Shown here one piece after another: positions 11,116 through 23,793 of a stretch of DNA of 64,000 nt; position 1 is the stretch's first letter; every line of letters starts with the position of its first letter. Both the position numbers and the translations under genes were made by a program. The notes under the pieces were generated by a model. It did not search any database and had not been told where the DNA came from. It saw only the letters and a list, made by a program, of their open reading frames with translations. The stretch is from Lunularia cruciata (taxonomy: Eukaryota; Streptophyta; Marchantiopsida; Lunulariales; Lunulariaceae), in assembly GCA_948567375.1 (NCBI GenBank), contig OX419762.1, forward strand, positions 5,028,001 through 5,092,000. Direction: 5' to 3'.

Positions 11116-12221
11116 TCTCATGGATGGTTCATAGATGAATGAAAAGGATATATGATTCTACGAGGAATAGCTGAATTATTTATGTTTTTCTTGCATTTTA
11201 GTAAATAAATCTCTACTTGATTGCTTTGAAATGAAGACAGGATTTTATGAGGAATAGCTAAATTATTTATGTTTTTCTTTCATTGTAGTAAATGAATTTC
11301 TACTTGAAGGCTTTGTTGTGAGAAAAAGGATCAACTAAAAGTTTTGTTGGTGAACTATTGTGCGTGATTTCAACCACTTTGAAAACTTAGTTTAGTTGAA
11401 TTCTGGATCCTCTTCAGTTTTGAAAAAAGTCATCAGTATCTAAGTGGGTACGACGTCCAGAAGATACTCCATCTTGCCTATGATTTCTTGTTGCTTTTCA
11501 CATGGAGATACCGGCCAAGTGTTTGTCACTGCTCTATTCGTAAATCACAACAGCATTTTCGGCCACAGCTCGTTTAACATGCTTGCCAATTCTATCTAGC
11601 GCAACCACACGGATGTGTCCCAAGAATAAGTATATCCCTGCAAGAAAAGGCCACAAGTCCCCGGAAACCTCAATATATCAACATGACTAACACCGTGACG
11701 CGGCTTGGCCAATTTCTCTGCACCGACCACGCTTAGCACATTTTGCAAGAAATCTCATATTTTCATGTTCAAGCGACTTTTGAAGGTCGAAGTGAACTAG
11801 ATTCCATTTTTGCTCACTGTTTCATCGGTGCTTGCCATCTGCCTGCCTAGCTAAGTCAGAAGAAGACACGTGAAGCTCTCTAGACACATATACCCTTCTC
11901 TTGAAGGAGCAATATCTATATAGCTCAAGATGTATGACTTCCGCATTTCAAACATCTAGAAAAATGATCAGATTGGGTCAAAAGTGTTGAGAATATGGAA
12001 CCACGTTTGGATAATCGTTGTCCTTTTGGACAGAATCCTAATGCAGTCATAATACACTCATAAGATCCGTGTGGATGCTCTTATTGCTGCTTTTGCTTAG
12101 CTTAGTTCAGCCCTGACTTACATTATTATTCAGGTTCAACCCTACAACTCACTTCGAGTTATCACTATACATACACTTCCAATTCTATATATACCTATAT
12201 ACTTCCGATTTTATATATATT
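11116..12221. other. Intergenic, no gene recognised
   Basis: A near-direct repeat (GAATAGCTGAATTATTTATG at 11164 and GAATAGCTAAATTATTTATG at about 11253) suggests a local duplication. Nothing else assignable. Confidence 0.4.
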
Positions 12222-12330
12222 AATTTTATCGGGCTTTAGTCCCTTTTTATCTCTTGTGTTTGATCCTTGTACGGACTTGATGGATATCCTTTCAATCATC
12301 CTTCTATCCTTCTTGTCATATTACGTAGTC
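12222..12330 (+). mobile_element. Diverged RLE-LINE tail
   Basis: CTTTTTATCTCTTGTG, CCTTGTACGGACTTGATGGA, then an altered hairpin region (TATCCTTTCAATCATCC) and CTTCTTGTCATATTACGTAG ending GTCGCTGCC. About 100 bases left of another tail in the same orientation. Confidence 0.6.
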
Positions 12331-12426
12331 GCTGCCTGTCATTCCATATATTCTCTTTTCTTCTCTGTATTTACATATCCATTCTTCTATTTCTTCGAAT
12401 CCATACCGATACATTAAAATTTAGTC

Positions 12427-12510
12427 CCATGTTACCTGATACGTTTTACCCTCGTATGGCTTGATGGGGTCTTCGCATCCTTCTTGTTATCGTACGCGGT
12501 CGCCGTTTCC
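12427..12510 (+). mobile_element. RLE-LINE tail
   Basis: ATGTTACCTGATACGTTTTA, then TATGGCTTGATGGGGTCTTC, GCATCCTTCTTGTTATCG and TACGCGGTCGCCGTTT. One stem mismatch (CGCATC). Confidence 0.8.
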
Positions 12511-13400
12511 ACACTTTGGAAATTGCTAACATTCGTCGTTATGTTTCTCATTTTTCTCCGAAGAGATCAGTCAAGATCAACGAATCTAAATGCTGATTCC
12601 GGGACTTCAATTTCCACCGTTTCTTCGGTTTCGATGGATGTTCTTCGGATCGATGTCGATTCATATTTTTATGAATTTACTTACTCTTGCCCCGCTTAAC
12701 CCACCCTTGCTTCTTCGAACCCTTATCTGCGGTTTCTACTTCCTCCTACTGTACGAGACTTCCTGCACGAGCGACACAACGCAAGATCACCGCCTCCGGT
12801 GACCTTGTAATAGAAACTGTGGGAATATGACTGCGTCCGCCATTGCTGACATACGAACCCAAGACTTTATGATCAAGAGTTCCTTTCCGGTATAGTGACA
12901 AATCTTACCATGTCCCCAAGCTTTCACAATAAAATTCTGCAAGTAAACAGTTCCCGGTTCGAGCAAGGCGGCCGTGAACTCACCGTGAACGTAGTTTACC
13001 ATGAACAGAGAGTGTTCACGGTTGGTCTGAGTTAGCAACTCCCTGTAAAACGAACCAGGATTATTACCCTGAGACAGGACACCTTCCTATCTCACTGACG
13101 TGGGCAAGAATCTACACCTCTACAGAATAACGGTAACAAACAATATAGTTACCGTAATGCATCTCCTGTAGTGGTTTCTGTATCCGCTACATTGATTCGC
13201 CACAACTTGATTCCCCTCAGCAAATCTGTCTACGGAACGTTGCAGTCAGAAAAATTATATTTATAGTCCATGAGACCGGATCTCCAGGACGGACCGTAGT
13301 CATATCCAGTTCTCCGCATCTATCAATCATAGGCGGGTACAACAACGAAACACAGTCAACGGGAGCACTGTACCTCCAGAAAACTAGGAAAATGTAATAC
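12511..13400. other. CpG-retaining island, unassigned
   Basis: Several 65-83-codon frames on both strands: 12484-12699 plus, 12787-13038 minus, 13217-13444 minus. None has a motif I recognise. Begins just after a LINE tail. Confidence 0.35.
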
Positions 13401-13415
13401 AGTAAAGTAATAAAG

Positions 13416-13455
13416 AGAAAAGGGCGACCGCTTACAAAACACAAAGGATGAGTAA
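13416..13455 (-). mobile_element. Ultra-short RLE-LINE tail with perfect 15-bp target duplication
   Basis: Only about 40 bases: AGAAAAGGGCGACCGC at the left through ACACAAAGGATG, the last bases of the element before the hairpin. AGTAAAGTAATAAAG occurs perfectly at 13401-13415 and 13456-13470. Among the clearest target duplications in the window. Confidence 0.85.
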
Positions 13456-13492
13456 AGTAAAGTAATAAAGTAGGAATATGTAAACGGGTAGC

Positions 13493-13560
13493 CCCATTTC
13501 ACCTCTTTTGTTATTCTTTGTATGGGATGACGGGGTCTTCCCATCTTCACGTAGAACACA
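13493..13560 (+). mobile_element. RLE-LINE tail, 3' end altered
   Basis: CCCATTTCACCTCTTTTGTT then GTATGGGATGACGGGGTCTT and CCCATCTT. The hairpin is recognisable, but the expected TACGCGGTCGCC end is replaced by CACGTAGAACAC. Confidence 0.6.
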
Positions 13561-16500
13561 TGAAGATGTGTTATCCGAGCCTACCTTTTTCACTAATGCA
13601 ATATGTATTAGAGAGTTCCAGAAATAGTCTTGACTGATATCTATAGGATAAATGACAAATTTAATAATTATTTTTAATGAACACAGTAAGGAGATGAGGT
13701 GTTAATAAATGAACGCCCAACAAACTATGTTGTGATGTATCTAGTGCAAATTTAGTTCATTTATAAAAATCATATGCCATATTTCAAATGTTTAGGATTG
13801 CAGTATTGAAACAAACTATTGTCAAAAGAGGTGATGTGGTTTCTTGAGAGGGTTATCACTTTTTTTGGGTAATTTTTAGAATGGGATATTTGGAAAGTTT
13901 TGGCAGATCCAAATTGTCGCTCTCAATTATTCAAATTCACCATTTGTGTGCAAATGCTCCTGTCTGTAAACTAAACCACCGGGTTTTGTAGTTGTGCATT
14001 GGTGTGGTGGTTCATTTCCCTAGATTAGTGTGGCAAGGGAGATAGCGCGCATTATGGAAAATGATATGCATAGCCCTATGTAAACCAAGAAATTGATTAA
14101 AGGTCAATGAATTTTACTCCAAAAGGGAAACAAAAATTTAGCAGTATAATCTGGGGGAATTCATGTTTGACATATGCCAGATCAAGTATCTAAATGCAAT
14201 GCATGCTCACACTTGGAAGCAGAACCAACGGGTGCCATCATATGGCTACTTAAGGCCACAAGCGACATCGTGCAAAATCTCATTTAATCCTAAATTAACA
14301 CATTAGATCAGGCAACAACCGGCACTAACCAGATTCACCCTAAACTAGGCACTTTATTAAACCTAAATTATAATTAATGCTTTATGGTGTGCAAGCGGAA
14401 AACTCCATATCTCTTATTTCCTACAAACCACCTATTATGGATTTTGCTAATAATAAGGGACTTGGCCAAAAACCCATAATGAATCCTTTTCTTCTTCCGA
14501 CCGGCACCCCATACCGATTTTAATGAATGCTTCATAAAAACATATATGAAAATATACAGAATTTTGTAAAACTATTTTTGAATACTAATACATTAGTGAA
14601 ACATAACATCTTTTTATACTTAATACACGTATATATCCTATAGGTGAATCAATATAACCTTGTTCAACCCGAAAAAACATGTAATGACAACAACGGTTGA
14701 ACATTACATTATTTTCTTTGTCCAACTATTGTTTTGATTGATACACCTTGCAAAAATTAACTGACTCACGTAATTAATTTGCCCATTTCAGTTCTAATAA
14801 TAGAGAGAGGGACACCTTTCAAGCTTTAGTGCTCTGGTGAAGGCCTGGAACACACCTTATATGACTATAAGTCATTTAAGAACTAGTGCTCTACGGTTCC
14901 ACTCAAACAAGAAATAAAACACTTAAGAGCTTTATTTGTAGCATGAAATTCTTGGTGATCAGTCATCAAAGAATATTAACGGATAATATACCAAGAACAA
15001 GCTTTCCCACTTTGTAGCATTTGCATTTTCAATTTTGATATCTGACATGAGATATTTCACTTTTCTTAGAACAATTAAATCGACTGAGCTGGCAGCATCA
15101 CTCAGAATTAATTCCATGTGATTTATAAAGATTCAAAATAGATACCAACACCTCTTGAAACTCATTTCATCCAAATTCAAAAGCAAAACTTATAACACAT
15201 AACTCATTTATATTCAAAAGGTCCAAATGTAATTTGGTCATATTTGCACAAAAAGCACCAATAGAAGATTATAGACTGTAGATGTTGAAGAGAAAAACCT
15301 TTATATCATAATTTACACATCATATAAATGAAAATTTACCATCAAAAAGGACTCACACTAAGCACAAATTAAATCATTAAACAAGAACCTTTCGTATTAT
15401 TTGCAAACTTCCCTAGCCTTTGTCACAAATAAAATTTTAAAGATAGAATATTTCTTAAGAGTATTAAAATCTCAGTTATATCCCTAAATCAACATAATAT
15501 TAAGAGACTTGACTAACTGTAATTTCATAAATATTAGGAAAAAACATTGTGAAAAAAGTAAAAAACAAAATTAACAAATTTCTAATCAATATAAATATGT
15601 GCATAATAAGCTTAATCTGAAAGAATATATCCAATTTTATTCTCATCAGATGATTATCCATAAATAGAAAATAATTATATAATTTTGGATAAATTTCTAA
15701 AAGATTTTTCAAGGCATGGCCACATAATCAAATACTAGCAATATCATTAACTATATTGTTTCTATGCAAAATTGTTTCCAATAACCTAAATTATTGGAAC
15801 CTTTATTATCAAACCTAAATTTGATTTTTAGTGTCTACATGCACGTCTAGAGCAACTTGCATCCAAATATGTTGTCATTCTACTCTATCATTTTTCTACA
15901 TTTTGTTATACTTATAGTATTTCTAAGTATAACCAATTTTTGTCAATATTTTAATATAAATAAATTCAATTTCAACCAATAAAGATATCATTCAAATATA
16001 TTTATTACTTTCTTATTTTTTTCAATACATCACTTGCATTAAATGCATCTTCTTTCTTGATAGCAGACCATTGAATCTCAAGTCTCTTTGGTTTCACTTC
16101 CTCATTCCAAAATAAGACCTTAAGAAGATGGCACATCCAAAGCATGGTAATTTCTCTGAATTATTACTATAAATTATCCTTACCTAAGCTCTTTCATATT
16201 TCCTATCGACTTAATTGTTATATGTACTTGCATACGTAGGTATATATAGGTATATATGTAGATCTGTACCTCTTTATCGAAACAAAAGACCCCTTATATC
16301 CTCCATGAAAATTAGTGCCTTTCTTACTGAGTTGAAGATCGAACTCTTGTTAATAGAAATGTTTTCTCAAATGGAATGCGAGTCCCCCATTTGGAATTGA
16401 TCATAAAATTCAAAATCAATTTTGGAAAGAAAAACAAATATCCACACAATGAATCTCAATTCAAGAAAATTATACAAGATATAAACTTAAAACTTTCTTT

Positions 16501-18599
16501 GTTTATATCTTAATATTTGTTGGTTAGGTTTATCCAAGGCTCACTCTTTCTATGGCTAAAGACATCTTCATACATTAGTCTCTGCTAATAAAAGGTAACT
16601 ATAACAAACTCATAACTCCTCTTCTTTGTTAGCATTGTGATAAGATATTAGACTTACTCTTCAGGTTCTTGTTATATATAAGTAAGATTTTGTGTACCAT
16701 TTTTAGATTTCTATTGTGCATATAAAAATTATCTACTAAAAAATTTAATGTAAAACAAACATTGAAGGTTATGTCATTTAAAGGATCACCCTGTTTAGGT
16801 AGCTCATTTGAATATCTTTTGACATCCTATTAGGTTTCAGCATTCTAAAGAAGATGTTGGAGTGTGGTGCTTTTTTGTATGAGAGTGATGGGAGCATATA
16901 ATGTGAAGGCTTTAGATTTAGTCAAGTCAAGAGATATTTGATTAAATAAATAAATAAATAATTTTTAAGTATTTAAAGAGAAGAAGCTTAAACCATGAAA
17001 AAATTAAGCTTAATCCAACTTAAACACTTTCTTATCAAGAAGCATAGAGATATAAGTTTTTATTTTATTTTTGAAATGTATTTTTGAAAGTAATTGGAGG
17101 TAAAGAATGAGAAGATGAGAGCTAATATACTTAAATAACATATAATCCATTTTATTATAGTAGAATTTATATCAAACTAAAATATATTATAGGTCAAGAA
17201 GAGAGTTGGTTTGATTCATGTTGCAAATCATAACTAATCCTCCTAAAAGAAATACATTAACAAATAAGGCATTTGCAATCAACTTTTTGTTCCTTGGTGC
17301 AATATAAAAGTGTAATTTTCTTTTGATCCTGGTAAATAATAACAGTAGCAAGATATATCTCAAGTTGTGGTAGACATTTCTTCTTTTATGTGCTAATCTT
17401 ATATTCACATGCTTATTGAATTTTTTTTATTAGTTATAATATATTGAGCTAAAATTTCATAATAAAAATGATAAATAATTTTCAAGCTTTCTGAAAAACC
17501 TTTACGTATGAGGTTGAAGCATTTTGAAAGTGGTTCTAATAAAAATAATAGCTTACTTTGTGTTGTGATAGAAAGGGTAGAAAAACCAAAGAGTAGATAT
17601 CTTATGTTTGATGATACATCTTTGATAAAGTTGAATTTCAGTCAATGAACATAACCATTTCTCAAGTATACATTTTTTATATCTAACAACACAGAAATTT
17701 TATATAATAACATTAATTCAAAAAGGAAATATAAATAAAGAGGATCTAAAAATTAATTAAATTTATGATTAAAACCAACAAGAATAGTAAAATTAAAGTA
17801 TCATAAATATACTAGGAGCCTCTAAGAATAATCAAAATAATGAAGGACATATAGTATATGAAGATATTTATAATCCTATCTTGGTTAGTCTTCTTTTGAG
17901 TATACGGTTGTAAGTTAGAATGAAGCTAATTAAGGTTTAGCTTTAAGAAATAAAATGTATTAGCGATGTACACAATGATTTTTCTAACAAGTAAATTGGA
18001 AGTACCATTTCCACGTACTTTGCTTGTTGCTTTAAGTACATCTAAATTCATTTGTAGGAATTTTTCTCTTCCATAGTTGGTACGTTTTATTCTCAGATTT
18101 GGTGAGTAAAACAAATAAAATTGATATTTTAATAATAGTTATGAGAATTGATAACAAGTACAAATTTTTTTTAAACCACTTTACAACTCTTCAAAATACA
18201 TCTGTAAAATCTGATTGGCTGCTTGAAAATCTCATTACATGTATGTAGTAGGTAAAGCAATACATTACATCAGTAAGCATATATGATTCCTTCAAGAACG
18301 TTGTTAGTGGACGTTGATTCCGGAGAGATTAAAACTGTGAAATATTTTACTTACTGTATGCTTACTTTGTCAAATATCCGTATTCGAGACGATATCTAAC
18401 GTATAGTCAATATGTTTTGTGATCCTTTACTCTATGATTCTGTAAGTTAATAGTCTGTTCACTATATTACTAGCTGCCATATGCAGATTGAATAATGTAG
18501 CAGTCAATTGAGGTACCATGTTGCTGTTTATCACGAGGACAAACAAACAGGACAAACATCATTACTTGGAACTAGCGCACAGAGTTGGTATCATGTGAA
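13561..18599. other. Long AT-rich stretch without recognisable gene or element
   Basis: Stop codons in all frames; longest frames about 70 codons. TATATA and poly-A/T runs are frequent. No LTR, LINE tail or conserved motif was found here, in contrast to both flanks. Confidence 0.45.
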
Positions 18600-19514
18600 A
18601 CATATACTCATCTCTATAATTTTAGTAAATGCAACTACATGATGAAATAATCTCATCTCTATACAACTCAATGAAATCGAAGCCGATAAACCGCCCTGAA
18701 AGCCGGACATATCCACGAGGCTACACACACGTTACAGTAGTGGCCTTGTCCCTTGTCCCTTGTTAGTTCGCTAAATATTACAATCTCTCTTACCGGTAGT
18801 ACCTCCAAGGCGCTGCAGATTACTCTCAGACTACACATGACTACACGAGGAAATAGACATATAGCAGTGATAGTGAACCTAACTAGCAATTTACATGATT
18901 AGCTCCCTTGGTAACCACAGAACGTAGAAGATGGGGACCAAAGAGCATAAGGAAATTTCCTTTACTGCGACAAGTAAACATGGACATCCAGTCGAAAAGA
19001 GTAGATAAAACAAGCTCGACCTCCCAAGCCACAGTGACTCTGCTGTGAAGGTTCGAATTGCACTAAGCAAATGATGCCACATCTAATGAACACGACTTCT
19101 CCTCAGCAGGAAATTTTCTCGGTTGAAAATGGATGGGTGCTGATCTCCGTAAATTCGATCTCCATCCAGGGTTCAAGACCTGCTCTCTCGTCACATTGCT
19201 GTAACGATGATTAGGGGATAATCATGTCCTCTGGTGACGAATTAAATGTGATTACTTTGGGTGGCGTGCAATAATTTGAATAATCTACTTTCGATTGGCA
19301 CTGGGGACGAAGAACCTGGAGAGGGGGCCAAGTACCAAAGGGGTGGTGCAGGCCGTGAATTAAACCCCATGCCACGAACTTGGGTTTACTCTGATGAAAA
19401 AGGATAAACTAGAATAAATAGAAGTCCGAGAAACCGTAATTTTTAACCATTCGCTATGGGAAATAGCGTAGGTGTAATGGAATGTTTTAAGCGCTTTCAC
19501 AATCGTGACAAAAT
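18600..19514. other. CpG-retaining island, no assigned gene
   Basis: Two back-to-back minus frames (18668-18889 and 18891-19082) without recognisable motifs. Composition differs sharply from the AT-rich DNA to the left. Confidence 0.35.
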
Positions 19515-19979
19515 CTACGCGGACACTTCGATGGGTATTTTAAGTGCCTCGTCTCCCTTAAACCACTGTTTGGTATCAAACGTGAGTGTAGCGCGTTGAT
19601 ACATCACTAAATAATCATATGAAAGATTCTTTAATGAACATGTAATGTCTGTCTGAAAATACTGATAGTCCAGTAATGAATTTACAGTTTGAGCATATCC
19701 CCTATCGACGATGATGTGCTGGAAGTTAAAACATAACAAGTTCCTACCTCCCAGTGTCAATTTATAGAGGAAAGAAGGATCAGCCTTCAACAAATTTGTG
19801 GCGATCAGACGCAGCAAAGGTATGGCCTTTCCCACGGCAAAGTGTGATGACATAGCAGTAGGTTTATTCCGTTCCTCCAAGGGAATTACCCTCTCGGATA
19901 TCACTGTCACTTTCCAAGTTGGCATCAAACTCACACGACCGGCCTGATCGTGATTTTCGTAGTTCCAGGTTATCCACAA
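19515..19979 (-). CDS. Unrecognised intact open frame, 154 codons
   Basis: Open from a TTG at 19979, with the first ATG at 19925 giving 136 residues (starting MPTWKVTVISERVIPLEERN). It has a mixed, protein-like composition, with SSHFAVGKAIPLLRLIATNL, GGRNLLCFNFQHIIVDRGY and DTKQWFKGDEALKIPIEVSA near the end. No signal peptide or membrane segment is evident. It stands out because other ancient frames here are shredded, and it sits in a CpG-retaining island. The minus sense at 34300-34150 shows a faint similarity (W-x-T, EN-x-DQ, RVS). It could be one exon of a gene, a young insertion or chance. I assign no function. Confidence 0.35.
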   Translation of the reverse strand: MWITWNYENHDQAGRVSLMPTWKVTVISERVIPLEERNKPTAMSSHFAVGKAIPLLRLIATNLLKADPSFLYKLTLGGRNLLCFNFQHIIVDRGYAQTVNSLLDYQYFQTDITCSLKNLSYDYLVMYQRATLTFDTKQWFKGDEALKIPIEVSA

Positions 19980-20339
19980 TTTTGATCCAACATACTATTC
20001 ACATTGAGATTCTAAAGGGTCCCTCCAATGATTAAAATTGACGGTTTCCATCTACAGTTGCTACGTAGCCCTCTCTCGACTCTGGCTGGATTCCTTTTCC
20101 GCTGCGAATCAAGTGGACAAAAAGGTTTCCATAGAGAAGCTTAATTCATGGGCTTCTACCTTGCAAGTTGGCATGTCAGTAACTCATCTCAATCGCGAGA
20201 CAAGATGGACATAGACTTAGGGCCTTTCTACAAATGTTTCTATAATGTCTAAACTTAACAGGATCCGTTTAGATGGGGGTAATTTTTCTGAAAATAGAGA
20301 AAGCCTTTCTATCTGGCTACTTTTTATTGAGAATTTGAA

Positions 20340-20470
20340 GGTGCGATCAGTCTTTTTTATTAATATGTATTAATAAATATATATTAATATTATCAATAAA
20401 TAATAATAATAAATAATAATAATAATAATAAATAATTATTAATGTAGTATAAAATAGTTCTATTGATTAA
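20340..20470. repeat. AT-rich tract with (AAT)n microsatellite
   Basis: Nearly pure A/T; 20396-20440 is mostly AAT/ATA trimers. Confidence 0.85.
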
Positions 20471-20827
20471 CTAATCTGATTTATTTAAATAATGCTAAGT
20501 GACGATCTTTTTCAAAAAGTCACTAAATCTGAGTTACTTTTTACAATTTTAGAAACGTTTATATCTTGGGAATGTATGTCAAGATATGTTTCAATTCCAC
20601 CCACTGAGAAAAGCTTATGTTACCCGACCTGACTAGAACTGACTATCAGCAAAACAGAACATTAGTGAACACAGGCCTTTATCTACAGTCCATATTGTCA
20701 ATGTGATATTAACACACAAAATACTCGACTAAAATTTAACGTGATAACTATAGTATATTTTAAAATATAGATGCAAAAATATTATCCTGGTCATGTTTCC
20801 CAACCCACGTGCAGAGATAGATAGATG

Positions 20828-20930
20828 AAACGGGAGAGGCGCCCGCGTAGCATAACAAGAAGGATGGGAAGATCCCATCAGGCTGTACAAGGATAAAACA
20901 TGAGAGGTAACACGGGCTAATCCACAATAC
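20828..20930 (-). mobile_element. 5'-truncated RLE-LINE tail with target duplication
   Basis: Left end GGCGCCCGCGTAG is the element's 3' terminus. The hairpin is intact except one base (GATGGGAAGATCCCATC). Flanking repeats ATAGATAGATG occur at 20817-20827 and 20931-20941, and further CCAC matches suggest the duplication may be longer. Insert about 103 bases. Confidence 0.85.
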
Positions 20931-21059
20931 ATAGATAGATGTGGTGTATCGAATATCAAGACCTGAAACTGGGACATGGTGCGGGTAAACTTCAAACAAT
21001 TTATCGTGAAATTTAATGAGATCTTATGAATACGTCGAATCTTTTGCTCCTAAAGATTA

Positions 21060-21136
21060 ATAGGGCCGGTTACAAGCTTGATGGGGTCTTCACATCCTTC
21101 TTGCTATCCTATGCCGTCGCCTTTTCTCTCGTTACG
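21060..21136 (+). mobile_element. RLE-LINE tail
   Basis: GTTACAAGCTTGATGGGGTC, TTCACATCCTTCTTGC, ending CTATGCCGTCGCCTTTT. One stem base is changed (CACATC for CCCATC). Lies opposite in orientation to the tail at 20828. Confidence 0.8.
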
Positions 21137-22114
21137 AGCTCATTAGGGAGGTGGTTTCAACGGGGTACTTACGGACCCCGTTGAGAAAACGAGCAATGGG
21201 TCGTCCGCAAAATATAAGCGGTGACGCATAAACATTTGCGGAATCCAGCCCATTCCCGCAAAAGGTCGCGTTCCCGTGTTAAACACTCTTCCCCGATTAC
21301 TCGGAGACTTCCGTGATTGTCTTCACGGACTCAAATCAGTTTTAGTGGGTGTGGTGTCTAGAGGTTGTCCCGTAGATATTTTCGTATATGTCTTCATTTC
21401 CTAATCTCCTTGACAAGTCTGTAAACATGCAAAATTGAAACATTTTATTGAGAAGGTACAAATATTTCTACATGTAATTACGAATTTATAATATAAATTT
21501 ATTATTGTAATTTTATTAATAGTTATAAAAAATAAATTTATAGCCGTAATAATTTACGGGCCACCTTGAAGGTCAACCCGTCGTGTATTAAGAGGTTGAG
21601 ATATTCATACATAAAAAATAAAATAAAAAGAATCCCAGAGACGCGTGACCCGCCCCTAAAGTTATACTTGTGTTCCCGTTGTGTTGTGTCGCTTGTACCG
21701 TGTGCTATTCCAATTTATTTAGGACCCCGGCCTATTAAAATGAATATTTTGGGTCCTTGTATGTTTATACGAGACTACTATTACTATACTTAAGACTTAA
21801 CATCTATTCAAGCTGCTCAACGATCATCTTTCCACACTTAGAAGAGATCTAGACTTATTAGTGGATCTGTTTAAGAGATCTTTCTATCGAAGTGGGTCAG
21901 ACGTTTGTCAACTCTAATTGACCTTGAAACACAATATGCAGGGATTGCTCATTCATATCACTCTTGCTTACTCATCTACGCTACCAATGAAGATGAAGGC
22001 TGCTCATAAAGTTATCGGTCTCATAAAGTAGATTGCACTCACGTCGTTGCGATACTACCCTCCTTGCAACGGAAGTATATGTATAATATACGATAAATGT
22101 ATACGATCATTCCA
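21136..22114. other. CpG-retaining island and spacer, unassigned
   Basis: 21130-21400 and 21540-21780 are CpG-rich by local standards. The plus frame 21566-21793 (75 codons) has no motif I know. A strong hairpin lies at 21157-21184. The remainder is ordinary AT-rich sequence. Confidence 0.35.
21157..21184. repeat. Perfect 10-bp stem hairpin
   Basis: TCAACGGGGT (21157-21166), eight-base loop ACTTACGG, then ACCCCGTTGA (21175-21184). It lies about 30 bases right of a LINE tail, and no poly-T tract follows. Confidence 0.85.
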
Positions 22115-23793
22115 AATTGAAGAAAAGGCGTGCAGTGTACAACACACAAAGGATGGAAAGACCCATTAAGCTCTACAAGGGAGAGACAAACGAGGTAAAA
22201 TGAGGCTAGGTCCCCATAGTTTAGATATGAAAATTTTTCTTGTTGCACCTAAAACATCATCGCGATGCAAGTTGTAAGATCTACAAACTAAAAGAATAGA
22301 CAAAGAAGCATCACCTAGTGTGATTGCTCTCCGATGTATTGCACTAGCCAATGCTCTCTTTTGAACATGGACACTTGATGTTTAAAGTATGTTACAAAGT
22401 ATGAGAGTGAGAGTGGAACCTTTGACGGCTAATATGGTAAGCTCTTGAGCACTCCTTGACAAATTTTTTGACCACCATGTCCATCGCTCCATATAACTCC
22501 AATGCTAGAGGTGACCTCACTACATATACCTATACTTGGAGACCTTGCATGCTACTACTCCGTTCGTAGCCCATCCAAGTGGATGGGTAATCACTCCCTC
22601 CAAAATTGCATCACATGTAAGGTATGTAATCACAACATCTGCCATTGTCACCTGATCATCTTGGACCAAGTATAAGTTTGCTCTAACACATATCATCTGC
22701 AAAGCATACAAATGCTCCTTCCAAGCAAGGTATCTACTCTCTCCTGCCATAACAAACACTATATCCTTGATGGCATCATGGGTAGCTATCCTCTATCTTG
22801 CAAAAGTGCATTGTGTCATATGGACTGCTGTTGCATCCAGTGGAGAACCACACTCACAAGTGGGTAATGAAGATGCAAACGGGTGGACCAAACTTAGGTG
22901 GAACCTTGTTATTATAGAGAAGGTAGTTGGTGTGAGTTGGAATACCCTAATGCACGATTAAGCTAGTATCCAAGAGCATGCATCCTTGTTGGAGCAATAG
23001 CAAAGATGTGCTCTAGTGGCCCAAGGAATGGACAAGCCAACGAAGAGAGAATGTAGTATATGTTGACATTATCACTTCAACAAGGAAGATTGTAGAACTC
23101 TGGTCCAATCTGATGATAACGAAGCAAAGGATGGAAGGTCCTCCCATGCCCATGAGGATAGACCATCTCTTGTTTGCTATAATAACACAAAGAGAAAAGG
23201 ATCTCTCCTTCACCTTGGTCACGTATGTCTCCAAAACTTACATATCAACAACCACAAAATGGGAGGAAAGTAGAGGTGCCAAAGAGCCCAACTACCCAAA
23301 AATGCTCTAGGTTTCATCTTTTCCATAGATAATTGACCTACCCCTCTACTCAAGATTGGTAAAGATGTCTATCTACATGCCAAATTCACTATCACATAAT
23401 CCAATATCTCTGGTCAAATGATATCACCAAAGACTACCATAATCCTCCTATCAAAAGTTCTCAAAGGTCATAGGAGAGTCAAGGAAAGAGGAATTGTATG
23501 GAGAAGGTAAGTTAATCAGCAAACAATACTAGAGGAGAGTATATCAAATGCCAAATATGGATCTCCAAGTAGAGGAAGATCATCTATATTGAGAATATTC
23601 TCTAAAACGGTATTATCTAATAAGCATGTGACAAAATCCTTGGATCCAAGAATGCATAGTCCATATGTAGATGTCACACACCCCTCTAAAAGCTCAAGGT
23701 GGGAAGGGATACCTAAAGGTGACCACACTCTACACTTTGACACCTTGATTCTCAAGTTTACAACATGTAGCTTGATAGTCAAGCTATTAGAGG
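22115..23793 (-). mobile_element. RLE-type LINE copy 2, 3' part
   Basis: Minus-strand fragment with 3' UTR tail at 22115-22190 (hairpin half decayed: GGATGGAAAGACCCATT), endonuclease region 22400-22860 and RT thumb up to 23782. It stops at the 5' LTR of chromovirus A and continues at 30094-30395. The tail terminus reads GCGTGC instead of GCGACC. Confidence 0.82.
22430..23782 (-). pseudogene. RT thumb, zinc finger and endonuclease remnants, LINE copy 2
   Basis: The 88-codon frame 23516-23782 reads NLRIKVSKCRVWSPLGIPS, GLCILGSKDFV, NILNIDDLPLLGDPYLAFDI: the KC-x-W-SP, LG-x-x-x-G-x-x-F and DP-x-x-AF/LL landmarks found C-terminal to the RT palm in RLE elements. The 79-codon frame 22520-22759 gives FVMAGESRYLAWKEHLYALQ, VRANLYLVQDDQVTMADVVI, DAILEGVITHPLGWA, KVSKYR, the endonuclease core. 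Frameshifts and stops separate the pieces. Compared with copy 3, the T-DP of the core is changed to ITYLT. Confidence 0.8.
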
